From Caulobacter segnis (GTDB lineage Bacteria; Pseudomonadota; Alphaproteobacteria; Caulobacterales; Caulobacteraceae): a DNA stretch of 64,000 nucleotides. The notes below the pieces were generated by a model that ran no database searches, was not told where the DNA came from, and saw only the letters and a list, made by a program, of their open reading frames with translations. The stretch lies in contig NZ_CP082923.1 of the NCBI RefSeq assembly GCF_019931575.1, forward strand, positions 2,666,001 through 2,730,000. Direction: 5' to 3'. The translations under genes and the position numbers were made by a program. Positions 55,705 to 62,509 of this stretch are shown here, one piece after another (the stretch's first letter is position 1; every line of letters starts with the position of its first letter).

Positions 55705-56532
55705 TCACACCTTCTTGGCGTAGTAGGTTTCAGCCTCGCCGGGGAAGCTGCGATCCTTCACGTCGCTGGCGTATTGGGCGGCGGCGCGCTCGATTTCGCC
55801 CTTCAGGTCGGCGTAGCGGCGCACGAACTTCGGGGTCCAGTCGAACAGGCCCAGCATGTCGTCGGTGACCAGGATCTGGCCGTCGCAGCCGGCCGAGGCG
55901 CCGATGCCGATGGTGGGCGCATCGATGGCGGCGGTGATCTCGCGGGCCAGGCTCTCGGCCACGCCCTCGACGACCACGGCGAAAGCCCCGGCCTCGGCGG
56001 TCGCCTTCGCCTCGACCAGGATGCGCTCGCGCTCGGCGGCGTCGCGGCCCTTGGCCTTGAAGCCGCCGTCGACCAGCACCGCCTGCGGGCGCAGGCCGAC
56101 ATGGCCCATGACCGGCACGCCGCGCTGGGTCATGTAGCGGATGGTCTCCGGCACCGTCGGGCCGCTCTCGACCTTCACCGCCTGGGCTCCGGTCTCCTTC
56201 ATGATCCGCACGGCGTTGGCATAGGCCTCTTCCTGCGAGCCCTCGTACGAGCCGAAGGGCATGTCGATGACGACCATGGCCTTCTTCGAGCCGCGCATGA
56301 CCGCCTGGCCGTGCAGAATCATCATCTCTAGGGTCACGCCGACGGTGTTGGGCAGGCCGTGGACGACCATGCCGACCGAATCCCCGACCAGCAGCAGGTC
56401 GCAGGCGTCGTCCAGAGCGGCGGCGACCGGCGCGGTGTAGGCCGTCAGGCAGACGATGGGCTCGCCGCCCTTGCGGACGGCGATGTCGGGCGCGGCCAGA
56501 CGGCGGACCGCAGCTTCACGATGGGCGGACAG
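55705..56532 (-). CDS. panB: 3-methyl-2-oxobutanoate hydroxymethyltransferase, apparent CTG start
   Basis: First enzyme of pantothenate synthesis (ketopantoate from 2-oxoisovalerate and methylene-THF). Family signatures are [28 protein letters not shown] with the metal-binding Asp, [10 protein letters not shown] and VKVESGP. The first standard start codon is the ATG at 56368-56370, which would remove the core DSVG motif. Homology continues upstream to [16 protein letters not shown], and an in-frame TAG stands at 56545-56547. The only start that fits is CTG at 56530-56532, with AGGGAGGG six bases before it. This gives 275 residues, the normal length. Confidence 0.9.
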   Translation of the reverse strand: MSAHREAAVRRLAAPDIAVRKGGEPIVCLTAYTAPVAAALDDACDLLLVGDSVGMVVHGLPNTVGVTLEMMILHGQAVMRGSKKAMVVIDMPFGSYEGSQEEAYANAVRIMKETGAQAVKVESGPTVPETIRYMTQRGVPVMGHVGLRPQAVLVDGGFKAKGRDAAERERILVEAKATAEAGAFAVVVEGVAESLAREITAAIDAPTIGIGASAGCDGQILVTDDMLGLFDWTPKFVRRYADLKGEIERAAAQYASDVKDRSFPGEAETYYAKKV

Positions 56533-56612
56533 GGCGAACCCTCCCTAAGACGCATTTTTGCGCGCCGTTGTGGGCCGGATCGCGTCGCGCCGCAACATGG
56601 ACGCGTGGACCG

Positions 56613-56993
56613 CTAGAAGTCTTCGACCATCCGCGTCACGGCGAAGGCCAGCGCCACCACCGCCAGGCACGCCGCCAGCCACACAGCCTCCGAGCTGCCC
56701 GGCGAGGCGAACAGCGCGTTGAACTTGGAGTAGCCCGCGTCGAGCTCGGTCTGCAGGTTGTGACCGGTGTTGCGCGACAGCTGCGTGACCTCGCTGGAGA
56801 AGCGCGAGCTCAGGATCTGGAACGCGGCGATCAGGCCCGCGGCCGTACCGGCCAGGCCGATGAACATCCGCCGCATCGTCCAGCCACGGTCCAGCTTGGC
56901 CGCGACCTCGGCGTTGAACAGCGACGCGTCCGGGAAGGACGGCGCTTCGGCGAACATGCGGGTCAGTTGGGCTTCGAAATCGGGTTCAGCCAT
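56613..56993 (-). CDS. Small membrane protein, putative anti-sigma partner (module A)
   Basis: A 126-residue protein whose soluble N-terminus (MAEPDFEAQLTRMFAEAPSF, then LFNAEVAAKLDRGWTMRR) leads into a helix (MFIGLAGTAAGLIAAFQIL). A periplasmic segment and a second helix near the C-terminus (AVWLAACLAVVALAFAV) follow. Its ATG overlaps the end of the ECF sigma gene by 8 bases, with GGAGG upstream. The position and layout suggest an anti-sigma factor, although no zinc-binding HxxxCxxC is present. It resembles the 58096-58404 protein, including the FxAEV helix before the first membrane segment. Confidence 0.75.
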   Translation of the reverse strand: MAEPDFEAQLTRMFAEAPSFPDASLFNAEVAAKLDRGWTMRRMFIGLAGTAAGLIAAFQILSSRFSSEVTQLSRNTGHNLQTELDAGYSKFNALFASPGSSEAVWLAACLAVVALAFAVTRMVEDF

Positions 56994-57561
56994 GTGCTTC
57001 CCTCCTCGCCCCTTCCTCGGGCCGGGCCAGTCGCGCCCGGAGTTTATCCAAACCACGTTTGACATGGGATTTGACCGTGCCGATCGGGATGTTCAAGGCC
57101 TCGGCCGCCTCGCCGTGGGACCAGTCGGCCCCATAGCATAGCGAAACGCACAGGCGCTCGCCGCGTGACAGCGTCTTGAGCGCCTCGTCGAGATCGATGC
57201 GGCTGGCGGCGTCCCCCGACGCGTCGCGAGCCATCGCGTCCTCGACCGGCTCCACAGTGTCCGAGAAGATCAGACGCGCCTCGCGCTTGACCTTCTTCAG
57301 ATAGAGCCTCGCGGCGATCTTCTTGATCCAGGCGCCGAAGGTCCCCTCCCCTCGGAACTCGGCCACTTGCTCGAAGCCGGCCATGAACGCGTCCTGGGCC
57401 AGGTCGTCGGCGGTGGCCGAGTCGGCGCCCAGGCGTCTCAGAAGACCCCGAACGGCCGAGCCGTGCCGACGCACCAGCTCCCCATAGGCCCGGCGGTCGC
57501 CCGCCGCCGCGGATGCGGCGAGTTCGACGTCGTGACCGGTTGGCGGGCGATCCATGCCCAT
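56986..57561 (-). CDS. ECF-family RNA polymerase sigma factor (module A)
   Basis: About 191 residues with region 2 (ELVRRHGSAVRGLLRRLGAD, then ADDLAQDAFMAGFEQVAEFRG) and region 4 (LSRGERLCVSLCYGADWSHGEAAEAL, cited in parts, ending IPIGTVKSHVKRGLDKLRARL). ATG 57561 is preferred; the frame opens at TTG 57570, too close to the GGAGGGG ribosome binding site. Flanked by a small membrane protein gene upstream and overlapping the putative anti-sigma gene. The target regulon is unknown. Confidence 0.92.
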   Translation of the reverse strand: MGMDRPPTGHDVELAASAAAGDRRAYGELVRRHGSAVRGLLRRLGADSATADDLAQDAFMAGFEQVAEFRGEGTFGAWIKKIAARLYLKKVKREARLIFSDTVEPVEDAMARDASGDAASRIDLDEALKTLSRGERLCVSLCYGADWSHGEAAEALNIPIGTVKSHVKRGLDKLRARLARPEEGARREAHG

Positions 57562-57592
57562 TGCTCTCAAGCCCCTCCCAAGGCTTCGGGCG

Positions 57593-57979
57593 CTAGACCC
57601 GCTCTTCCTTGTTCGGATTGAAGAAGCTCAGGACGATGTAGGCGACGCCGATCACGGCCGGGATGCAGGCGATGCCGAAACCATCGGAGTCTCCGTCGCC
57701 ATGGATGAAGTCGCCGAAATAGGTGGCCAGGGCGACGCCGATGCCGATGGCCAGCCAGATCACGCCGGTGCGCAGGTCGCGCAGACGGGTCGGCGGCAGC
57801 TTAACGCTCTTGGTCATGGCCTCGATCACCTCGGGCGGGATCGGCTGGCCCTTGTCGATGGCCGCGCGCAGGGTCGCGTGCAGTTCGCGACGCTCGCGGC
57901 TCTTGAACAGGAACGGGAAGATCACGATCGAGGCGATCATGATGCAGCCCGCGACGGGAACGACAATTTCGGGACCCAT
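57593..57979 (-). CDS. Small DUF6249-like membrane protein (module A)
   Basis: A 128-residue protein with an N-terminal helix (EIVVPVAGCIMIASIVIFPFLF) and a cytoplasmic charged segment containing LRAAIDKGQPIPPEVIEAM. Two C-terminal helices (TGVIWLAIGIGVALATYF and GIACIPAVIGVAYIVLSFF) complete it. The G-x-P-x-PPE motif before an amphipathic helix is shared with the two proteins at 58916-59522. A GGAGG site precedes ATG 57979. It lies 32 bases before the sigma gene and is probably the first gene of that operon. Function unknown. Confidence 0.75.
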   Translation of the reverse strand: MGPEIVVPVAGCIMIASIVIFPFLFKSRERRELHATLRAAIDKGQPIPPEVIEAMTKSVKLPPTRLRDLRTGVIWLAIGIGVALATYFGDFIHGDGDSDGFGIACIPAVIGVAYIVLSFFNPNKEERV

Positions 57980-58095
57980 ATCAAATCCTCCAAAGACTTG
58001 TTGAACGACGCCCCCAGCGCCGCCTTCACAAGTAAGAGGCGTTCAAGGCGCCGTTTGGAGGCGCCCGCCCCGATGAAACTTTCGTAAGGCGGGAA

Positions 58096-58404
58096 TCAGC
58101 CGATCGACAGCCCCAGTCTTCGCCAGACCCCGGGCCCGCCGGCGATCATCGCCGCGCCGACAAAGGTCAGCAGCGCCGCGACCGGGGCCAGGCTAGGCGC
58201 CAGGCGCGAGACGGCCAGGTCCAGCACCGGCGCGCAGGCCCAAAGCACCAGGCCGATGGCCACAGCCCCGGCGGCGACCGTCCACAACCGATCGATGAAC
58301 ACGCGACGCTCGACCGCCTTCATCACCTCGGCGCTGAAAAGGTCGGCGCGGCTCTGTCTGGGCGTCTCGCCCAGGAAGGCGGCCAATTGATCATCCAGGC
58401 TCAT
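58096..58404 (-). CDS. Small membrane protein, putative anti-sigma partner (module B)
   Basis: A 102-residue protein: N-terminal soluble helices (MSLDDQLAAFLGETPRQ, then ADLFSAEVMKAVERR) and two membrane helices (WTVAAGAVAIGLVLWACAPV and LAPVAALLTFVGAAMIAGG). Its ATG overlaps the sigma gene stop (ATGA). The FSAEV helix just before the first membrane segment matches FNAEV in the module A protein. Anti-sigma function is inferred from position only; there is no ZAS motif. Confidence 0.75.
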   Translation of the reverse strand: MSLDDQLAAFLGETPRQSRADLFSAEVMKAVERRVFIDRLWTVAAGAVAIGLVLWACAPVLDLAVSRLAPSLAPVAALLTFVGAAMIAGGPGVWRRLGLSIG

Positions 58405-58916
58405 CGCGAACCTCCCATAACCGCCAGCAGCCGCTCGCGGCCGCGGGTAACATGCGATTTGACGGTGCCTAGGGGAAGCCCCAGGGCGTCGGAGACTTCG
58501 GCGTGCGACCAGCCCTGGCCAAGGCACAGGGTGACGCAGGCGCGTTGGTCCTCCGGCAGGGTCGCCAGGGCCCCCTCGAGGGCCATGCGGTCCTCGGGCC
58601 CGACCTCGGCGGCGGTCTCCAGTTCCTGCTCCCCGCGCCAGGCCTCGTCGCGGGCGGCCGCGCGCTGGGCGCCGCGCCGGTGCGAGAGGGCCTTCCTCCA
58701 CGCCACGCCATAGAGCCAGGCCCGGAAGCCCTCGTCGTCACGCAGCTTGTGCAGCCCCGCCCAGGCCGCCACGAAGGCCTCCTGAGCGATGTCGTCGGCG
58801 TCGATCCAGCCGCTCTTGCGCAGGAAGCCCCGCAGCGGCTTTTCGTGGATCGCCACCAGTCGGGCGAAAGCGGTCTGGGATCCGGCGCGCGCCTGTCTGA
58901 CGAGCGCGGCGTCCAT
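58401..58916 (-). CDS. ECF-family RNA polymerase sigma factor (module B)
   Basis: A 171-residue sigma factor. Region 2 reads FARLVAIHEKPLRGFLRKSG and DADDIAQEAFVAAWAGLHKL; region 4 reads LPEDQRACVTLCLGQGWSHAEVSDAL (in parts) and LPLGTVKSHVTRGRERLLAV. ATG 58916 overlaps the stop of the upstream membrane gene (TGATG). Region 4 is close to that of the module A sigma factor (GTVKSHV-x-RG core). Promoter target unknown. Confidence 0.92.
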   Translation of the reverse strand: MDAALVRQARAGSQTAFARLVAIHEKPLRGFLRKSGWIDADDIAQEAFVAAWAGLHKLRDDEGFRAWLYGVAWRKALSHRRGAQRAAARDEAWRGEQELETAAEVGPEDRMALEGALATLPEDQRACVTLCLGQGWSHAEVSDALGLPLGTVKSHVTRGRERLLAVMGGSR

Positions 58917-59329
58917 CAGATGGTCGGACCGTTCCGGTCGATCAGAACTTGGACCAGCGTCGCCGCGCACAGGGCGCCCATGACGAAGGCCACGATGACG
59001 AAGGCCTGGCCCGCGCCGTAGATGTCGGTCGCGGCGGCGACCGCGAAGCCAAGGCTCAGGATCCCGAACAGCACCACCTGGTACCAGGACCGCTCGCGGC
59101 GGCGGCGATAACGCGGACGCTCGTCCTCGTCCTCGTCGTCCCGTAAGCGTCGGCTAAGCCGGTTCAGCAGCTCCGCCGGCGGCTCGCGGCCGGAGGCGAC
59201 ATAGGTCTTCATCAGGTCCAGCGCCTCGCGGTTGGCGCGGTAGGACAGCCAGGCGCGGAAGGCGCCCAGCAGCATGAAGCCGACCGGAAAGATCAGCCAC
59301 CAGAACTGCCAAAAGATATGCTCGGGCAT
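58916..59329 (-). CDS. Small membrane protein (module B)
   Basis: A 137-residue protein. Its N-terminal 59 residues (HIFWQFWWLIFPVGFMLLGA, then FRAWLSYRANREAL and SGREPPAELLNRLSRR) are followed by a very charged linker (DDEDEDERPRYRRRRERS) and two further helices (VVLFGILSLGFAVAAATDI and AFVIVAFVMGALCAATLVQV). The first part is nearly repeated by the adjacent 59-residue gene. The overall layout resembles the module A DUF6249-like protein. It overlaps the sigma gene start, so it is expected to be part of the same switch. Confidence 0.8.
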   Translation of the reverse strand: MPEHIFWQFWWLIFPVGFMLLGAFRAWLSYRANREALDLMKTYVASGREPPAELLNRLSRRLRDDEDEDERPRYRRRRERSWYQVVLFGILSLGFAVAAATDIYGAGQAFVIVAFVMGALCAATLVQVLIDRNGPTI

Positions 59330-59342
59330 CTCGACCTCGCTC

Positions 59343-59522
59343 TTAGCGGTTCAGCTGGGCGACAAGAGCGGCCGGCGGCTCGCGGCCGGCCTTGGCCAGT
59401 TCGCGCAGGGCTTCCACCACTTCGCGGCGGGCGCGGTACGAGAGCCAGCTGCGGAAGGCGCCCAGCAGCATGAAGCCCACCGGGAACATCAGCCACCAGA
59501 AGTTCCAAAACAGGTCGTCCAT
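59343..59522 (-). CDS. 59-residue partial paralogue of the neighbouring membrane protein
   Basis: A short gene with start ATG at 59520-59522, AAGGGA nine bases upstream and TAA at 59343-59345. It encodes MDDLFWNFWWLMFPVGFMLL, then GAFRSWLSYRARREVV and AGREPPAALVAQLNR. This aligns along its whole length with residues 1-59 of the downstream protein (58916-59329), with identical FW-x-FWWL, FPVGFMLLGAFR, WLSYRA, GREPPA and LNR. It ends where the charged linker of the longer copy begins. It looks like a tandem partial duplication retained as a gene. It probably opens the module B operon, 13 bases before the longer copy. Confidence 0.8.
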   Translation of the reverse strand: MDDLFWNFWWLMFPVGFMLLGAFRSWLSYRARREVVEALRELAKAGREPPAALVAQLNR

Positions 59523-59569
59523 CGGTTCGTCCCTTCGATCAGACGCGCGATCTCTCGCGCTTTCGAAGG

Positions 59570-60235
59570 TTAGTCGCCGCCGACGGCCACCTTGGATGCG
59601 CCGACGTACGAAATAATTTCGGACATCGAATTGAACGACACGGTCGGGCGGTGTTCAGCCAGGATCGAGGGCTTGGCGTAGCCCCAGCCGACGGCGCCGC
59701 AGTCCAGACCCACCGCGCGGGCGGCCTCGATGTCACGGGTCTCGTCGCCGATGCAGATGACCTTGTCGCGGCTGACGCCCTTGGACGTCACTTGCTTGAA
59801 CTTGCGGGCCTTGCCGAACAGCGACGCGCCGCAGGCGTAGAGGCTGACCAGGTCTTCCAGGTCGGGGCCCAGCACGCGGCGGATCACCGCCTCGCTGTTG
59901 GAGCTGACCACCGCGATCTTGACGCCGGCCTCATGCAGGGCGCGCAGCATGCGGGCCGTCTCGGGGAACAGCGGGATCGTGTGAGCGTCGGCGGCCATCA
60001 GCTTCTTGCCGGCCCGGGCGATCAGCGGCAACTTCCAGGGCGAGACACCCAGATAGCGGATCACCTCGCGCGTGCTGCGGCCGCGCAGCATTTCGATCTC
60101 GTCGTCGGTGACGGTCTTGAAGCCGTACCGGCGGGCCATGGGATTGACAGCCCGCATCATCCACGCCGCGCTGTCAGCCAGCGTGCCGTCGAAGTCGAAG
60201 ATGACCAACTCGTACCGCGAGACGGCGTCCCCCAC
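59570..60235 (-). CDS. HAD-superfamily phosphatase (phosphoglycolate phosphatase-like)
   Basis: A 221-residue hydrolase with motif I DFDGTLADSA, motif II VVSSNSEAV, motif III Lys region (VTSKGVSRDKV) and motif IV ICIGDETRDIEAA. The helical cap follows motif I, as in the PGPase/Gph branch. The frame reaches a TTG at 60256, but GTG 60235 has AAGGA about ten bases upstream and is preferred. Substrate unknown. A GC hairpin without U-tract lies after it at 59545-59560, so read-through into module B is possible. Confidence 0.87.
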   Translation of the reverse strand: MGDAVSRYELVIFDFDGTLADSAAWMMRAVNPMARRYGFKTVTDDEIEMLRGRSTREVIRYLGVSPWKLPLIARAGKKLMAADAHTIPLFPETARMLRALHEAGVKIAVVSSNSEAVIRRVLGPDLEDLVSLYACGASLFGKARKFKQVTSKGVSRDKVICIGDETRDIEAARAVGLDCGAVGWGYAKPSILAEHRPTVSFNSMSEIISYVGASKVAVGGD

Positions 60236-60300
60236 GCGCGCAATGTCCTTTTTCAAGTCCGTTCGAGGCGGACGTTCCGTTCAGTGATAGACTGATCCCC

Positions 60301-60356
60301 GCGAAGTTGTCGTCTTAAACTTCGCTCACGACGCGGAAAGCGTGGATAGTTTCCAC
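60301..60356. promoter_or_regulatory. Two hairpins in the gap between the HAD and ArsC-like genes
   Basis: An 8-bp inverted repeat GCGAAGTT/AACTTCGC (60301-60308 and 60318-60325) and a 5-bp one GTGGA/TCCAC (60342-60346 and 60352-60356). The second lies just after the ArsC-like stop and may act as a weak terminator. No U-tract. Confidence 0.35.
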
Positions 60357-60359
60357 AGC

Positions 60360-60707
60360 TTAGCCCAGCGCCTTCCCGTAGATGTCCGGTTTGAAGCCGA
60401 CCAGGCGACGGTCGCCGAGGTCCAGGACAGGACGCTTGATCATCGACGGCTGAGCCAGCATCAGGCCGATGGCCTTGTCGGCGTCCAGGTTCTGCTTGTC
60501 GGCCTCGTCCAGCTTGCGGAAGGTCGTGCCAGCGCGGTTCAGCAGTACTTCCCAGCCCAGCTCCTCGACCCAGGCCGCCAGGCGCGGGCGGTCGATACCC
60601 ACGGCCTTGTAGTCGTGGAAGTCGTAGGCCAGGCCGCGATCCTCCAGCCACTTGCGAGCCTTGGCGATCGTGTCGCAGTTCTTGATGCCGTACATCGTCA
60701 GGGTCAT
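60360..60707 (-). CDS. ArsC/Spx-family thioredoxin-fold protein (YffB-like)
   Basis: A 115-residue protein of the arsenate reductase-like fold: MTLTMYGIKNCDTIAKARKW with the single N-terminal Cys11, WEVLLNRAGTTFRKL and IKRPVLDLGDRRLVGFKPD with the conserved Arg-Pro. The length and NCDT motif fit YffB/Spx-like members, whose physiological role is unclear, rather than a true arsenate reductase. No ars genes are adjacent. Confidence 0.9.
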   Translation of the reverse strand: MTLTMYGIKNCDTIAKARKWLEDRGLAYDFHDYKAVGIDRPRLAAWVEELGWEVLLNRAGTTFRKLDEADKQNLDADKAIGLMLAQPSMIKRPVLDLGDRRLVGFKPDIYGKALG

Positions 60708-60749
60708 GGCCGGGCTTCCTGGAAGCGAATCCGCTCTATCCGCCCAGGC

Positions 60750-61421
60750 CTAGCCAACTCGCGCCTTCTTGCCCAGTTGGCGCAGGGCGTCCTTGCCGTT
60801 CCAGCGCGCCGTCGGGTCGCTCATCGCCGCCAGCCGCGCGGCGCAGTCCAGGGCGGCGGCCCGCAGGACCGGGCTCTTGCGCGAGCCGATCGCCCGCAGC
60901 GCCCAGTTGACGCCCTTCTTGACGAAGTTCCGGGGATCGGTGCTCCCGGTCTCGATCAGCGGCAGGCGCTCCAGGAACGGCGCGTCGGACAGCTCCTTGC
61001 GGTGCAGGGCCACGCAAGCCAGCAGCACGAAGCCCGCCCGCTTGTCGAACTCGCCGTCCAGCGTCACCCATTCGTCGATCTTGGCCAGGGCGTGGGGCGT
61101 ACGGTCGAAGAGGTCGAAGCACAGGGTGTCGGTGACCGCCCAGCTGTCGAACTCGGCGCGCCAGGCGTCCATCTGGTCGGGCGTAACCTGCCTGGGATCG
61201 TCAACCATGCCGGCCAGCAGTCGCGCTTCGTACCAGCGGGTGTCCCACAGGGCCTGGGCCAGGGCGTGGTCGCGGCCCAGCCGCTTGGCCAAGGCGCGGA
61301 GCTGGCCGACCGAAACGCCGAACGCCTTCTCGTAGGTGATCGCGAAGCCGGCCATGCGCTGGCGGTAGCCGTCGTCGCCGAGCGTTTCCAGGTCCTGGAG
61401 CACCTCGGCCGCGGTCGCCAT
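60750..61421 (-). CDS. DNA alkylation repair (AlkD-like) protein
   Basis: A 223-residue all-helical protein of HEAT-like repeats. Typical AlkD segments are MAGFAITYEKAFGVSVGQLR, LAQALWDTRWYEARLLAGMV, DSWAVTDTLCFDLF and FVKKGVNWALRAIG. The family removes bulky or alkylated bases without base flipping; some members lack glycosylase activity. The ATG overlaps the stop of the 2'-5' ligase gene (TGATG), so the two are co-expressed. Confidence 0.9.
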   Translation of the reverse strand: MATAAEVLQDLETLGDDGYRQRMAGFAITYEKAFGVSVGQLRALAKRLGRDHALAQALWDTRWYEARLLAGMVDDPRQVTPDQMDAWRAEFDSWAVTDTLCFDLFDRTPHALAKIDEWVTLDGEFDKRAGFVLLACVALHRKELSDAPFLERLPLIETGSTDPRNFVKKGVNWALRAIGSRKSPVLRAAALDCAARLAAMSDPTARWNGKDALRQLGKKARVG

Positions 61422-61999
61422 CAGGCCAGGTCCCAGGCCTTGAGCACGATGTGCCGGGTCTGGCCCAGCTTGCTCTGGACGAGGACGAAGCGGTTCACCG
61501 TCCAGCGGATCGGCGCGATCGCCTGGGCCGGGACCACCTGGCCATCATAGAGCAGCGTGATGTGCGGGACGAACTGCTTGTCGGGTTTCAGCCCCACGCC
61601 GGCCATCTTCAGGCCCAGCGCCTGCTGGAAGGCGATCAGCGCCGAGACGCCCTCCCCGCCCTGCAGCGTGAAGGGATTGTTGCCCGGCCGGTTGGCGAAG
61701 CTGACGGCCTTGTCGAACACCACCTCGAACGGCGCGGCCGCCAGGGCCTGCCCCGCCGCCTCGCCCTTGCGGACCATGTCGCCCGGCAGGCTGACATAGT
61801 CGCCCAGGTGATGCAGGGTGATGTGGAAGCGGTCTGTCAGCAGGGGCTGGCCGCGCAGACCCAGGGCGTCCTTCAGGCGGCGCGCCTCGCGCGCGATGGC
61901 CTCGGCCGTGGCGGGATCGGGATACAGCAGGAACATCAGCCGGTCGGTCGGCGTCGGCGGGTCGAAGCCCGGCAGGCCCATCTGCAGCGTCTCGGCCAT
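61421..61999 (-). CDS. RNA 2',3'-cyclic phosphodiesterase / 2'-5' RNA ligase family
   Basis: A 192-residue 2H phosphoesterase. Both HxT motifs are present: RFHITLHHLGDY and FVPHITLLYDG. The N-terminus DRLMFLLYPDPATAEAIARE is typical of ThpR/LigT proteins. The enzyme class opens 2',3'-cyclic phosphates or joins tRNA halves in vitro; the cellular role is not settled. It is divergent from the blaI gene across a 126-base gap that holds the BlaI sites. Confidence 0.9.
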   Translation of the reverse strand: MAETLQMGLPGFDPPTPTDRLMFLLYPDPATAEAIAREARRLKDALGLRGQPLLTDRFHITLHHLGDYVSLPGDMVRKGEAAGQALAAAPFEVVFDKAVSFANRPGNNPFTLQGGEGVSALIAFQQALGLKMAGVGLKPDKQFVPHITLLYDGQVVPAQAIAPIRWTVNRFVLVQSKLGQTRHIVLKAWDLA

Positions 62000-62067
62000 C
62001 CGGGCCCTCCTTGTCGGCCGTCAGGATTACGCCGCTTCGGCGGAGCGGCCAACGCCGCATTACATTT

Positions 62068-62118
62068 CGTTTACATGCGTAATCGATCGCTTGACGGGAA
62101 CGTTTACGTGCGTAATCG
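62068..62118 (+). promoter_or_regulatory. Paired BlaI-type operators around the blaI promoter
   Basis: Two 18-bp direct repeats (62068-62085 and 62101-62118) differ at one base; each contains a TTAC-N4-GTAA dyad. Their starts are 33 bp apart, about three helical turns, so they face the same side. A -35 TTGACG (62091-62096) lies between them, and the likely -10 (TAATCG, 62113-62118) is inside the second repeat. The layout fits repression by the adjacent BlaI-family protein. The predicted transcription start falls at or next to the ATG, suggesting a leaderless message. Confidence 0.75.
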
Positions 62119-62125
62119 TCAGGTC

Positions 62126-62509
62126 ATGGACACGAACCCGCACCGCATCAGCGCCGCCGAGAGCGAAGTCATGAAGGTCCTGTGGGCCGACAGCCCCAAG
62201 CCCGCCGAGGACGTCCTGGCTATCTTGGCCAAGGACCAGGGCTGGGCCGAGGGCACGGTGAAGACCCTGCTCAATCGCCTGCTGAAGAAGGGCGCGATCG
62301 CCGCCGAGAAGGACGGCCGCCGCTTCCTCTATCGCCCGCTGATCGGCCGCGAGGACTATGTCGACGCCGAGAGCCAGGGCCTGCTGGACCGCCTGTTCGA
62401 CGGCCGCCTGGCGCCCTTGGTCAGCCACTTCTCCAAGCGCGAGAAACTGAACCCCGAGGATGTCGCCGAGCTGCGCCGCCTGCTGGAGAAACTCGACGAT
62501 GGCCAGTGA
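62126..62509 (+). CDS. BlaI/MecI family transcriptional repressor
   Basis: A 127-residue winged-helix repressor (HRISAAESEVMKVLWADSPK, AEDVLAILAKDQGWAEGTVK, LLNRLLKKGAIAAEKDGRRF), with a C-terminal dimerisation segment (LFDGRLAPLVSHFSKREKL). In the bla/mec systems such repressors are cleaved when the paired M56 protease is triggered. ATG 62126 has no clear Shine-Dalgarno. It overlaps the downstream protease gene by 11 bases. The operator repeats at 62068-62118 point to autoregulation. Confidence 0.93.
   Translation: MDTNPHRISAAESEVMKVLWADSPKPAEDVLAILAKDQGWAEGTVKTLLNRLLKKGAIAAEKDGRRFLYRPLIGREDYVDAESQGLLDRLFDGRLAPLVSHFSKREKLNPEDVAELRRLLEKLDDGQ

Noticed and set aside
55705..56370. panB starting at the first ATG
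   Set aside because: It would cut the enzyme inside DSVGM and lose a metal ligand; homology and the ribosome binding site support the CTG at 56530-56532.
60360..60707. Arsenate reductase of an arsenic resistance operon
   Set aside because: No ars neighbours; length and motifs fit the YffB/Spx-like branch instead.
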